From positions 1 to 24,028 of the forward strand of contig CAYMUR010000082.1 of assembly GCA_964393615.1 (NCBI GenBank): a DNA stretch of 24,028 bases. Direction: 5' to 3'. Of this stretch, positions 14,904 to 23,379 are shown piece after piece. The notes beneath the pieces were generated by a model. That model ran no database searches. It was not told where the DNA came from and saw only the letters and a list, made by a program, of their open reading frames with translations. Numbering within the stretch: position 1 is the first letter of the stretch; each line of letters starts with the position of its first letter. Origin of the DNA: CAYMUR01 sp964393615 (GTDB lineage Bacteria; Planctomycetota; Planctomycetia; Pirellulales; Pirellulaceae). Position numbers and translations under genes: made by a program.

Positions 14904-16148
14904 TCATTCCCAGTCATAGGCCACGATCGCATTCAATTCACGAACGAAGAGTCTGTTTCCGGAAACGGCAAGATGCGCCCAGGTTTCTGAGTCACTAATC
15001 TTTCGTTTGTCGATTAGATCAAATTTTTCTGGCGTTGCCCGGATCAATAGTAATTCGCCACGCTGGTCAAGAGCCAGAATTCGGTCTCCGTTGACAACCA
15101 TGCTCCAATATTTACCAAAAGGTGTCGTGGTCCATTGAGTTTCGCCGGTCGCCAGTTCGAGACAGGTAAATCTTTGGTTGCGAAGATGCAAATAGATGTG
15201 GCCCGCAATGACCACAGGCGAAGACATGTATCCTTGAGCCTTGTTGGACCAGGCTTCTTGCAGATGCATCGATTCGCCATTGGTTGACAGAACAAACCCC
15301 AGGGATTTGCCGCCGTAACTGCTAGTGAATACGGAATGGTTCGTCAGCGTGGGGGGAACGATGTTCATGCCACGAAAGGCTGGAATTTTCTGTGACCATC
15401 GTACCGTACCGCTTGCCGGATCAATGCCCGCTAAAGTGGTGCGCGTCTGAACCGCGAGTTGATTTTGGCTGTCCAGTGTGTGCCAGACGGGTGATGAAAA
15501 AGCGCTACCGTGCATACCACCACCGTCTTCTAGAGTGCGCCAAACCACATAGCCCGTATGTTTCTCAAGTTTTACGACCGCGCCAGCTGCTTGGGTATAA
15601 AGATAATCTCCCTTGACAAGTGGAGAACAGACAAAACCAAAGGTCGGCAATGCAGTATCGAACTTTTCGACAAAATCGACCGTCCAGACAATCTTTCCTG
15701 TTTTTGTATGAATACACTGCAACACATCACGCATGCCAGCGACATACAGTCGTTCTTCACTATAAGCTGGGGTGGAGCGAATCCAACTGCCGTTGGAGGC
15801 TGCAAAGAAGGGAACCCGCATGGCTCCTTTCCATTGGGTCTGCCAGACTTGCTGTCCCGTATCACGGCGCAGGCACTGTACCGCTTCCAATTCCTTGTTG
15901 TTGGTCTCCGTGACAAAAACATGATCAGTCGTGACGATTGGGCCAGAATAGCTGGGCCCAAGTTTCACACGCCACGATTGTTTCAGCCGGCCAGGTTGCA
16001 AACTGGCCGGCCATTGGGTTTTGGCCACGCGACCATCGCGAGTCGGTCCGCGCCATTGAGGCCAATGATCGGTGTTCGGTGTTGCACCGTGAACGCCTGT
16101 TACAACCAAGGCGAGCAAAAATTCAAGAGAAAGTGCCAAACGCTTCAT
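14904..16148 (-). CDS. exported PQQ-like beta-propeller protein
   Basis: A 414-residue protein with a Sec signal peptide (MKRLALSLEFLLALVVTGVHGA) followed by WPQWRGPTRDG, the typical first blade of planctomycete PQQ-like propellers. Repeated blades carry the tryptophan docking pattern: TGQQVWQTQW, TGKIVWTVDF, TGYVVWRTL, SGTVRWSQKI, TGETQWTTTP. Real quinoprotein dehydrogenases have extra catalytic and calcium-binding residues that I cannot see, so this is more likely a structural or binding propeller in the periplasm, in the manner of BamB, than an enzyme. I start at ATG 16148 because the signal peptide begins there; the frame is open to 16298 but the extra 50 residues have no signal character. 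It is 309 bases downstream of the amidohydrolase and 72 bases upstream of the SRPBCC gene. Confidence 0.82.
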   Translation of the reverse strand: MKRLALSLEFLLALVVTGVHGATPNTDHWPQWRGPTRDGRVAKTQWPASLQPGRLKQSWRVKLGPSYSGPIVTTDHVFVTETNNKELEAVQCLRRDTGQQVWQTQWKGAMRVPFFAASNGSWIRSTPAYSEERLYVAGMRDVLQCIHTKTGKIVWTVDFVEKFDTALPTFGFVCSPLVKGDYLYTQAAGAVVKLEKHTGYVVWRTLEDGGGMHGSAFSSPVWHTLDSQNQLAVQTRTTLAGIDPASGTVRWSQKIPAFRGMNIVPPTLTNHSVFTSSYGGKSLGFVLSTNGESMHLQEAWSNKAQGYMSSPVVIAGHIYLHLRNQRFTCLELATGETQWTTTPFGKYWSMVVNGDRILALDQRGELLLIRATPEKFDLIDKRKISDSETWAHLAVSGNRLFVRELNAIVAYDWE

Positions 16149-16457
16149 CGTCGAACTCTTTGCGAATACGGTCTCTTCAGAGACTAACATGTTATGCCAA
16201 AATGTAAATATCGAGCGGACCAAACGGGGATTGTTTAGTGTTCTGGGAATCCCTGCAGGACGGAGATCTAAATGGAAACATTTCAGGTAGGAGACCACCT
16301 TGTTCGACGACCATGGTTAACGATTTGACAGGTTGGTTTTGGCATCATCGTAGAGGTTTTTTGGTTTAACAAGGACCTGGCATCGGGTGATGTTGACGTC
16401 AAAAAATGCAGCGAAATATTTTCACCAAAGCGGAAAAAGATGGGGCCATGTGGCCGA
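16149..16457. other. intergenic region between amidohydrolase and PQQ-propeller genes
   Basis: No gene is visible. On the minus strand, directly after the amidohydrolase stop, lies a short GGCC-ACAT-GGCC hairpin (16443-16454) followed a few bases later by five T, a weak terminator candidate. The rest should contain the promoter of the PQQ-propeller gene, but I see no convincing -35/-10 pair. Confidence 0.4.
16436..16454 (-). terminator. weak terminator candidate after the amidohydrolase gene
   Basis: On the minus strand GGCC-ACAT-GGCC (16454-16443) starts three bases after the TAA stop; a TTTTT run follows after seven further bases. The stem is only four GC pairs (five if the loop closes), so evidence is modest. 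If used it would end the VOC - dehydrogenase - amidohydrolase transcript. Confidence 0.3.
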
Positions 16458-17300
16458 TTATTTGATGGCCTCTAGCAAGGCAAGTAGATTTTTACCGCAG
16501 ATCCTTTCCACATCTTCGTCGTTCAAGAATGGCATTTTTTGAAAGAGGTCAAAGGTTTGTGGAAAGCTGACCCAGTCCAGGCAGGGAGTGAAGTCAGAAG
16601 CCCACAGCAAACGATGACTTGAAAAAGCTTCTACAAGCTGCTCTACATAGGGCCAGGCTGCTGCATGGGGGTAGTCGTGACCGGGCACGGTGAGCGCATA
16701 GAAACCACTCAGTTTCACAAAGACACCGGAAAAATTGGAAAGAGTGGTGACCGATTGCATGGTTTCCGCTGCCTGCTGTGGCGTGGGCGCTATGGCGGTG
16801 GCAGGAGGTAAACCCAGGTGTGAAACCAAGAGACGTAGCGCGGGAAACCGTTTTAGGATGGCATGCCAAGCGGTCCAATCGGTCTTTTCAGAATTGACAC
16901 TCAGCAGCCACTGATGTGTTTCGAGCCAGGCCCAGAAACGATCCGGTATTTTTTCAAGTTGCTTCACTTCGTCGCCAAAAACAAACAGGCTGACTCCTAC
17001 GAATCCTTGCTGTTGCAGATTTTCCAGTTCTTCGAGTGACAGTGGCATATCCACAGGCACATAGGCCGTTGGCTGGATCCAATCGAAGTGCTGCAATTGG
17101 TCTCTGAGAAACGAATTGTTGTCCCGACACCATGCCTCGCCACCATACCCCACGACCAATGCTTTGGTCACATCAAAATCCTGTGCCAGCGAGTGATAAC
17201 ACGCGGCTTCATCAATGGCGATTCCTGGACGGGAAACAAACGATTGTTCCTGGTAGCCACCGGCGAACAGGTGGATATGGGCGTCTGCGCGTAATGTCAT
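16458..17300 (-). CDS. amidohydrolase-2 family protein (COG3618, lactonase-like)
   Basis: A 280-residue TIM-barrel metal hydrolase. Metal ligands: His8 and His10 in DAHIHLF, His161 in LVSHLGLPP and Asp236 in WASDFTPCLDW. The pair 'xSHLGxPP' and 'xxxSDFTPC' resembles the DHxxxP and GSDWPxC motifs of COG3618 proteins such as L-fuconolactonase, which open sugar lactones to acids. The usual His on strand 5 of other amidohydrolases is not obvious (LLSVNSEK), as in that group. It is cytoplasmic, with no signal peptide. ATG 17300 lies 46 bases after the Gfo/Idh/MocA dehydrogenase stop on the same strand, so both are probably one operon; a dehydrogenase making a lactone followed by a lactonase is a known sequence of steps in oxidative sugar breakdown. 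The Shine-Dalgarno is weak. Substrate unknown. Confidence 0.78.
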   Translation of the reverse strand: MTLRADAHIHLFAGGYQEQSFVSRPGIAIDEAACYHSLAQDFDVTKALVVGYGGEAWCRDNNSFLRDQLQHFDWIQPTAYVPVDMPLSLEELENLQQQGFVGVSLFVFGDEVKQLEKIPDRFWAWLETHQWLLSVNSEKTDWTAWHAILKRFPALRLLVSHLGLPPATAIAPTPQQAAETMQSVTTLSNFSGVFVKLSGFYALTVPGHDYPHAAAWPYVEQLVEAFSSHRLLWASDFTPCLDWVSFPQTFDLFQKMPFLNDEDVERICGKNLLALLEAIK

Positions 17301-17346
17301 AGGGGCTCGCTCAACGAGAACAGTTTACAGGAGTTTAACATCCCAT

Positions 17347-18339
17347 TTAGTTTCCTTCGATCCAATTTCCCTCACAGGCCGACTGTAATGCCGCATCGAC
17401 CAGCCGGACGGCTTCATAACCATCTGCAATGGTGCTGATTCGTGGTGGCGTGTGATTTTGGATACAGTGTACCATGTACTCGAAGGCAGCGCGCAAAGCA
17501 CCGAATTCCATTCCATACACATTGAATTCATATTGGTGATTGAGGAATTTACATCCCTTAGAGCTCAGAAAAGTGAAGCCCGGATTGGGAAGTGAGATCT
17601 CAAAGGTACCGTGTTCAAAATCAAGTGAACAGCGATCGTTTTCCTGCAGCGACGGTTGCGTGGGCAAGAGCCAGCCACCTTCGATCGAGGCAGTGGCCCC
17701 GCTCGGGTATTCGATCAGAATGTTCATGCCATCGACCTGGCTGTTTGAAAAGCAAGTTTCCAACGCGATCACTCGTTGGAAACGTTCCCCTGCCAAGGCA
17801 TTACTGAGTTCGACTTCGTGACAGAGCATGGCAAAAGCCGGGTGGACCCGACCGTAGACTTCTTTTTCACTGGAGGGTCGCTTGTTGCGAAAACTCATGT
17901 GACGAAGTTGACCGAGGCGGTCGAGTTGTGAGAATACATAGGCCAAACGGGATTCGAACCGCAGGCAGTGGCCACTCATGGCGATCAGCGATCGCGACAA
18001 GTCAAGCATTTTCTCGGCTTCGCTCAGTGAGGTGGACAGTGGTTTTTCTACATAGATAGCCTTTCCTGTCTCTGCAACGGCCTGAAAAGATTCATAGTGA
18101 GCGCCCTCCGGAGTAGCAATGGAAACCAGGTCAATATCAGGATCTGACACCAGGTGGTCGAGGCTTTTGAATGGTTTCCCGCCGTATTGGCGACATAACG
18201 AGACGGCTTTGTCCTGTTCCAAGGTGTAGAGTCCGACCACCTCGACATGTGGCATGCTGGCGAAGGTTTTAAGATGACATTCGCCAAAATTTCCACCACC
18301 GATAACAGCGGCTTTAACAGCTTTCTGGGGAGTCATCAT
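17347..18339 (-). CDS. Gfo/Idh/MocA family NAD(P)-dependent oxidoreductase
   Basis: A 330-residue cytoplasmic enzyme. The Rossmann motif VIGGGNFGECH (12-22) binds NAD(P), VEKPL (97-101) holds the conserved catalytic Lys99, and HPAFAMLCHEVEL contains His174 in the place of the usual active-site His. Family members oxidise hydroxyl groups of sugars, inositols or related compounds. The gene starts on the last base of the upstream VOC gene's stop (TAATG, a one-base overlap), a typical sign of translational coupling, and is followed after 46 bases by the lactonase-like amidohydrolase. An in-frame second ATG follows the first directly. The substrate is unknown; a sugar released by the surface glycosidases is an inference from context. 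C-terminal length is somewhat short for the family (usual range 330-380 residues), but no break is seen. Confidence 0.88.
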   Translation of the reverse strand: MMTPQKAVKAAVIGGGNFGECHLKTFASMPHVEVVGLYTLEQDKAVSLCRQYGGKPFKSLDHLVSDPDIDLVSIATPEGAHYESFQAVAETGKAIYVEKPLSTSLSEAEKMLDLSRSLIAMSGHCLRFESRLAYVFSQLDRLGQLRHMSFRNKRPSSEKEVYGRVHPAFAMLCHEVELSNALAGERFQRVIALETCFSNSQVDGMNILIEYPSGATASIEGGWLLPTQPSLQENDRCSLDFEHGTFEISLPNPGFTFLSSKGCKFLNHQYEFNVYGMEFGALRAAFEYMVHCIQNHTPPRISTIADGYEAVRLVDAALQSACEGNWIEGN

Positions 18340-18719
18340 TAAATCTCTGCGTAGATTTCAAGGAGATTGCCTTCTGGATCGGAAAAATAGACGGTGCGAT
18401 GCCCCCTTGGCTGGTCAGTGGGTGGGTCCAGAATTTTAATATCCTGGTCCAGGAGTTGTTGGTAGCATTTCTCAACTTCGTCGGGCGAGACACAAAAGGC
18501 AAGCTGGAGGCCTGGTGACTCACTACCGCCACCACGGCCGTCGTAATGACGGGTGCGTTGACGCAATGCAAGTATCACCGAACCAGTACGGAATGCCATG
18601 TCGGTGTTGGATTCGGAGTCGATAGGGAATGGAAACAATTCCCTGTAAAAATTCTTCATACCATCGATGTCGTCACAAAGAACGATGACATAACTAAGTT
18701 GTTGAACAGGTTCAAGCAT
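18339..18719 (-). CDS. VOC-family (glyoxalase/dioxygenase-fold) protein
   Basis: A 126-residue protein of the vicinal oxygen chelate fold: a first beta-alpha-beta unit (QLSYVIVLCDDIDGMKNFYREL), AFRTGSVILALRQR in the middle, and the C-terminal VYFSDPEGNLLEIYAE with Glu in the expected metal-ligand position. Members bind a divalent metal and act on diverse small molecules (glyoxalase, dioxygenase, epimerase, resistance proteins), so the reaction is open. The start could be ATG 18719 (spacing 14 from GGAGGAG) or TTG 18725, which has ideal 8-base spacing from the same Shine-Dalgarno. It is the first gene of a minus-strand set with the dehydrogenase (one-base overlap) and the amidohydrolase, and diverges from the MFS transporter across about 130 bases. 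Confidence 0.82.
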   Translation of the reverse strand: MLEPVQQLSYVIVLCDDIDGMKNFYRELFPFPIDSESNTDMAFRTGSVILALRQRTRHYDGRGGGSESPGLQLAFCVSPDEVEKCYQQLLDQDIKILDPPTDQPRGHRTVYFSDPEGNLLEIYAEI

Positions 18720-18851
18720 GGACAACGCTTTTTCTCCTCCCACGACTTTCTGCAGCCGGTTAGCGAGTGGCCAAGATACGGTTAAATTTCGTCTAGTTCC
18801 TGGGTAGTGTAGTTGATTGAAATGCATGGGTGTGGTATTCGTTCTACTCTA

Positions 18852-20183
18852 ATGACCATGCTGAGGAAACCTCTACCGCAGGACGAATATGGACCACCTG
18901 ATCGTTGGTGGATATTGACATTTGTGGCTCTGGCCTACTTCGTCCTGATCTTACACCGGATGCTTGTCTTCTACATACAGGTCCCGCTTAGCGAGGAACT
19001 GGGCCTTACCAAAACAGAGCGGGGAATGCTGGATCCGGCTTTCATTGTACCTTATGGAGTTGCGCAAGTGTGTGTCGCCTATTTGAGTGACCGCTTCCGC
19101 CGACGCACGATCCTGGCGTACAGTTTGCTGGCAAGCGCCATCGCACTTGCGGCGACGGGATTGACACAAAATTTTGCTCAGCTGATGACCTGGCGGATCG
19201 TACTGGGACTGGCTCAGGCAGCCAGCGTTCCGGCGATCGCAGGCGTCATGGCAGACTGTTTCACGTCAAAAAACCGTTCGACGGCGATCGGTGTCTATTT
19301 TGTATCTCTCAACCTAGCCACCATGGTTGCCGGGAAATACGGTGGCCGTTTTGCGGATATGGCCCACATCGAACTTCCATTTCAGCCACTGGGGTTTACC
19401 TCGGCGGCGCTACAGGGCTGGCGGATTGCGATGTTCTGCTTTGCGTTTGTCGGTGTTATTTCGGCGATGTTGGTTCATGGGTTGATGCGCGAGCCTGAGC
19501 GAACCGAACGTGATCCTCAGCAAGGGCTCGGTGCGAAGGGTTCCACGCTGTGGGGCACGATTCGCTCCGTGCTGGCCGTACGGTCGTACTGGATGTTGGC
19601 TGTCGCCTATCTCTTGTTTTGTATCGTGGCCAACGTACAGGATTTCTGGTTGGCTGCATATTTTGTAGAGGACTTTGGAATGACCAATGAGGCGGGCGGT
19701 CAGTTTGCCACCATTTGGAGCCGACCGAGTACGATCGTGGGTCTATTGCTGGGAGGGTACTGGGCGGATCGCTGGGCGCGTGGTTGTCTCCAGGGACGCA
19801 CGCTGGTACAGGTGGTTGGAATGGTGACCTGTGTTCCCGCACTCTATTTGTTGGGCATCGGCCGGACGCCTGAGCTGCTGGCTGGGACGTTGGTTGTTTT
19901 CGGTCTGGGTTATGGGTTTTATGTGGCCAATCTGTGGACGACGACGTTTGAAATCATCGATCCGGCTGCCCGCTCAACAGCGGTCGGTTTGTTGAATGTT
20001 ATCGGAACAGGGGCGGCGCCGGCGGCGCCAATCGTTGGATACCTTGCCGAACAAAAGATCTCGGGACTTGGCGAGTCGATCGCCGGGTTGAGTGTTCTTG
20101 CCGGGCTGATTGTTGTACTGCTTGTATTGAACGTGACCGTTTTCTTGCGTCGTGATTATCGTGGTGCGTTATCTGTGGAATAA
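18852..20183 (+). CDS. MFS transporter
   Basis: A 443-residue inner-membrane protein with about twelve hydrophobic segments. The loop between helices 2 and 3 reads YLSDRFRRRTIL, the major facilitator superfamily motif A (G-x-x-x-D-R-x-G-R-R variant), and the central cytoplasmic loop (LMREPERTERDPQQ) splits two six-helix halves; the second half repeats the pattern as GGYWADRWARG. The N-terminal part resembles organic-anion or sugar-acid symporters, but the substrate is a guess. I start at ATG 18852; no Shine-Dalgarno is obvious, and ATG 18858, ATG 18822 or TTG 18813 are possible. It diverges from the VOC/dehydrogenase/amidohydrolase set, so it may import that pathway's substrate. The following sialidase-like gene is 593 bases downstream. 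Confidence 0.87.
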   Translation: MTMLRKPLPQDEYGPPDRWWILTFVALAYFVLILHRMLVFYIQVPLSEELGLTKTERGMLDPAFIVPYGVAQVCVAYLSDRFRRRTILAYSLLASAIALAATGLTQNFAQLMTWRIVLGLAQAASVPAIAGVMADCFTSKNRSTAIGVYFVSLNLATMVAGKYGGRFADMAHIELPFQPLGFTSAALQGWRIAMFCFAFVGVISAMLVHGLMREPERTERDPQQGLGAKGSTLWGTIRSVLAVRSYWMLAVAYLLFCIVANVQDFWLAAYFVEDFGMTNEAGGQFATIWSRPSTIVGLLLGGYWADRWARGCLQGRTLVQVVGMVTCVPALYLLGIGRTPELLAGTLVVFGLGYGFYVANLWTTTFEIIDPAARSTAVGLLNVIGTGAAPAAPIVGYLAEQKISGLGESIAGLSVLAGLIVVLLVLNVTVFLRRDYRGALSVE

Positions 20184-20776
20184 GTGCTGGAGGTTGGCAA
20201 GCAAAATATGTGTCAACAAGTTAACAAGGTTGTGGCCAGTGTCAGTGATTATGTGGTAGGTTAATTTTTTCGCTCAGGTAGAATTGGACCGACAGGTAAC
20301 CGTGCTATAGGCAGGTACTCTCTCGGTTTAGGATCATTTGTTGCCCAAGGGCTGGACATCTTGCTAGGGAGGCTATCCGGCTGACGAACCACGTCGATCA
20401 GAATGGATCGAACCATTCACACGGTACCTGGCCATCCTTCGAGAAGTTGCGCCGAAGTAGCGGACGATGATTACCAACGGTTCGACCGAAGAATAGGGGC
20501 TGAATATTGACATAGTATGCATGATGATGCAAAGATAGCGAGAAGATACGGTAGTGGTTTGGAACCGGGAAGTGTAGTGTTACCGCTGTGCACCCTTGAA
20601 CAATTTCGCGCTGACGATCCATCAAACTTCCGTGACGGTCTGACTTTCGTTTCGAAGGCAGCGCAAGTGGAATGTGAAGCATAGGTTATTGCGTTGGTAG
20701 TATTATCCGAATCGGGAAATGCTGCAGGTGCTAGTTTTTTCAACGAGACGACATTTTTCAAACGAAAGAGGCCACG
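20184..20776. other. long intergenic region between MFS and sialidase-like genes
   Basis: Almost 600 bases without a recognisable gene. Short frames on both strands (for example minus-strand frames around 20398-20797) encode proteins of no known character. A perfect six-pair stem GAATGG-ATCGAA-CCATTC lies at 20401-20418. No convincing promoter pair is seen near the sialidase-like gene; TATTAT at 20701-20706 is a possible -10 without a -35. It could hold a leader RNA, a decayed gene or a regulatory region. Confidence 0.4.
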
Positions 20777-22039
20777 ATGCATACGACGCGACGTCATTTC
20801 TTGGGTGCCACCACAGGAATCCTATCGGCCGGTGTGGTGGGATCAAGACACCTTGTGCAAGCGGCCGACAAGTCGGCCGCTCCACGGTACGAGGGCTTTG
20901 TTCTCCCCCCGGGTAGCGGTGTGCTGGAGGTTACGACGGTGAACGCTCCCGGTGGCGAGTACTGGACGTGGTATGGCAAAAACAATCGCCTGGTGCGCAA
21001 ACGTTCACGCGACGGGGGTCGCACTTGGAGTGATGCGGTCTACCAAGAGATGCCGTCTGGGGAGAGGATTCCAATAGCACGCAATAACGCGCACCTCACG
21101 ATGTTGACTCTCAAGTCGGGCGCGTTGGCGATCGTGTACGGGGGACCCGCGGCGCGTCCTGGTCGAGATGGGACGGTTTTGTTTCGCCGATCGGACGATG
21201 GTGGTGTGACCTGGTCCGAAGCGACTACCGTCGATTCCTTGTTTGCCGTATGCCGTACTCAGGCGGCACGGGTCCTTTCAACGGGACGGATTGTGGTCCC
21301 GGTGATGAAGTGGATTAGTCCTTCTACGGGAGGAGATTCGGAAGAGGCAGACAAAAACTTGACCTACAGTTGGGTTTATTACAGCGATGACGAAGGAAAG
21401 ACGTGGCAGCGGAGTCTGAGTGAGTTGTTTATCTCACTTGACGCGGGGGAACGCGGCATTACCCATTTTGAAGAGACGGTGCTGGAAGAGTTGCCTGGTG
21501 GAAAACTGCTGATGTTTGGCCGCACCGAGCTGGGGCAGATCTACAAGACCTATTCAGACGACGGAGGGATCGCCTGGAAACACCCGGTCCCGACAGGGCT
21601 GGCCAGTTCGTATGCGCCCAGCACACTCATTCGAATTCCCAAGACCGGAGATCTGTTGCTGGTCTGGAATCAGGTTTCGGCCAAAGAGATTCTTAGCGGC
21701 CTGCATCGTCATCGGCTTTCGACAGCGATCTCCAAAGATCAGGGTGAGACATGGGAGCATTTTCGCAACCTGGAATCGCTGGATAATCGCGTGCAGATTG
21801 CGGCTCCGACGGGGGTTCCCAACGTCATTCGCATGAAAAACTATGGGTATCGGCAACCGGATCCAACGCAGTATCCACACGCGCCAGGTTGCCTGCGGAT
21901 CTGCTATGCAACCGTGGCGTTTTCCGACGATGAGGCGGCGATTACGTATGACTTTGGAAGCGGTGTCGGCGCGTTAAAGAACCAGCACTCCACGCGGATT
22001 AAGATCTTGTCGCTTGATTGGTTCTACGGGCGTTCTTGA
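20777..22039 (+). CDS. Tat-exported sialidase-like protein (BNR/Asp-box propeller)
   Basis: A 420-residue precursor. A twin-arginine signal opens it: TTRRHFLGATTGILSAGVV with Arg5-Arg6, cleaved near VQA. Five Asp-boxes mark the six-bladed propeller: SRDGGRTW (77-84), SDDGGVTW (139-146), SDDEGKTW (203-210), SDDGGIAW (260-267) and SKDQGETW (319-326). FEETVLEELPGGKLLMFGRT (231-250) matches the sialidase-superfamily strand that supplies a Glu and an Arg of the substrate-binding site. The fold is clear; terminal sialic acid as substrate is only a family-level guess. Tat export means it folds in the cytoplasm first. AAAGAGG lies about 6 bases before ATG 20777. It is convergent with the second Gfo/Idh/MocA gene and is followed at 22292-22320 by a terminator. 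Confidence 0.85.
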   Translation: MHTTRRHFLGATTGILSAGVVGSRHLVQAADKSAAPRYEGFVLPPGSGVLEVTTVNAPGGEYWTWYGKNNRLVRKRSRDGGRTWSDAVYQEMPSGERIPIARNNAHLTMLTLKSGALAIVYGGPAARPGRDGTVLFRRSDDGGVTWSEATTVDSLFAVCRTQAARVLSTGRIVVPVMKWISPSTGGDSEEADKNLTYSWVYYSDDEGKTWQRSLSELFISLDAGERGITHFEETVLEELPGGKLLMFGRTELGQIYKTYSDDGGIAWKHPVPTGLASSYAPSTLIRIPKTGDLLLVWNQVSAKEILSGLHRHRLSTAISKDQGETWEHFRNLESLDNRVQIAAPTGVPNVIRMKNYGYRQPDPTQYPHAPGCLRICYATVAFSDDEAAITYDFGSGVGALKNQHSTRIKILSLDWFYGRS

Positions 22040-22291
22040 GCAAATGTTGTCGTGTGAGGCGTACAGCCGGATTGCCAATGAATACGTGGTTTAACCTGTC
22101 ACGCGGCGTGCAAACATTGGGAAAGCGTCGTGCTGCGATCGCTAGTGTGACTGAGCAGTCATCTCCGTAATGCATTTTCGTAATGAGTCACAAAAAGTCG
22201 CCTCTCCAGTTTGGCCGGAATTTTTACAACATGGATGCTCGCAAGGTGGGAAACAACGGTGGATGGTGACCAGCAACATGGAGGTAGGGCG

Positions 22292-22320
22292 ACCTTGCTG
22301 TTTCATTTGCGAGGTTTTTT
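22292..22320 (+). terminator. intrinsic terminator downstream of the Tat sialidase-like gene
   Basis: ACCTTGC (22292-22298) pairs with GCGAGGT (22309-22315), seven pairs with one GU, followed by six T (22315-22320). It is 250 bases beyond the stop at 22039 and just before the convergent stop at 22333. The intervening 250 bases hold no recognisable gene, so the transcript would carry a long 3' tail. Confidence 0.45.
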
Positions 22321-22332
22321 CAAACCCGTATG

Positions 22333-23379
22333 TTACAGGCTTGTCGATACTGGGACCGCCCTCCCCTTCTCTGCAGATTCAAAGAGTGCCACAGCGACGG
22401 CCGTGTTCTGCCGACTGTCTGATAAGGGTATGACGGGATCTACCCCATCTAAAATACTGGCAATCATCGAGCGAACTTCGTCAGCATATGCGTTGAGCTT
22501 TGTGTGTGTCTTGGATTCTTTCGCTTGGTTTAACATGCCATCATCCCAATTCCCGCGGGATGGCGAGCCATCATGTCGAATCACGTGCACGTGTGCGTCC
22601 CGATCCAGGTGATTGACCCAAGGTGATGTGAGTGTCATGCGACCTGTAGTTCCGAGTAGATCTGCTTCGACATGTGCGAACGTCTCCAGACTGGAAAAGA
22701 ACTGGGCATGTGCTCCGGAGGGAAAACGCATTTGTCCGGCAAAACTGCAATCGACACCTCCATTGTTTTTGATTTGTGATGCGACCACCTCGGCCGGTTC
22801 TTCCTGCATGATGGTTCGCATGAATCGAATGCAATAACTCCCCAAGTCCCACAGGCAACCACCACCTTGCGCCGGGTCCATTCGTACATCCTGCGGATTA
22901 TCGAGAACGTAAGTGAAAATGCCTCGTAACAACCGTATCGATCCGATCACATTGTCGTTTACCAATTGGCGAACATACTCGGTTTGCGGGTGATAACGCA
23001 TCATGGCCGCCTCCTGGATGACTACGCCATTGCGTTGTGCGGCTTGTTCGATCTGATCGACTTCGGTAGTTGTCAGTGCCAGGGGTTTTTCGCACAGTAC
23101 GTGTTTACCTGCATCAGCGCATTGGACGGTCCACTTGGTGTGCAAGCCATTCGGAAGAGAGATGTAGACGGCGTCAACATCCGGATCCGCCAGCAGTTGT
23201 TCGTAACTTCCATGGTAACGAGGGATTTTCCAATGGTCGGCATATTGCTGTGCCTTCTCGTGATTGCGACTGGCTACAGCCAGCAACTCGCTGCGACTGA
23301 CGTCGCGCAGAGGGCCGATCAGCCGTTCATTGATTCGCGCCGTGCTCAGCAAACCCCAGCGTACCAATTGATCTGCCAT
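22333..23379 (-). CDS. Gfo/Idh/MocA family oxidoreductase
   Basis: A 348-residue cytoplasmic enzyme. The N-terminal strand VRWGLLSTARIN is the Rossmann start in the variant with a GxxSTA loop, typical of the glucose-fructose oxidoreductase/xylose dehydrogenase branch; LCEKPLAL contains the conserved EKP with Lys98; GGGCLWDLGSYCI is the family's G-x-x-W-D-x-G-x-Y block that lines the active site. It oxidises or reduces sugars or sugar-like compounds with NAD(P); the substrate is unknown. I chose ATG 23379 because the Rossmann strand starts right after it and AAAAGG lies 9 bases upstream; the frame is open for 120 more codons, but these look non-coding. It shares little sequence with the other Gfo/Idh/MocA enzyme in the window. 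It diverges from a sugar isomerase/epimerase-like gene, a frequent pairing in planctomycete sugar pathways. Confidence 0.9.
   Translation of the reverse strand: MADQLVRWGLLSTARINERLIGPLRDVSRSELLAVASRNHEKAQQYADHWKIPRYHGSYEQLLADPDVDAVYISLPNGLHTKWTVQCADAGKHVLCEKPLALTTTEVDQIEQAAQRNGVVIQEAAMMRYHPQTEYVRQLVNDNVIGSIRLLRGIFTYVLDNPQDVRMDPAQGGGCLWDLGSYCIRFMRTIMQEEPAEVVASQIKNNGGVDCSFAGQMRFPSGAHAQFFSSLETFAHVEADLLGTTGRMTLTSPWVNHLDRDAHVHVIRHDGSPSRGNWDDGMLNQAKESKTHTKLNAYADEVRSMIASILDGVDPVIPLSDSRQNTAVAVALFESAEKGRAVPVSTSL

Noticed and set aside
15558..16187. 209-codon plus-strand open frame opposite the PQQ-like propeller gene
   Set aside because: It is the antisense shadow of clear propeller repeats; composition is Cys/Arg-rich and unlike a real protein.
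17948..17960. Minus-strand GGTTCGAATCCCG, identical to a tRNA T-arm
   Set aside because: It lies inside the Gfo/Idh/MocA coding sequence (codons for RFESR), and no acceptor stem or anticodon arm can be built around it.
20398..20797. Minus-strand frames of 94 and 108 codons between MFS and the Tat sialidase-like gene
   Set aside because: Neither has a recognisable motif or ribosome-binding site, and they overlap each other in different frames, so at most one could be real and neither is supported.
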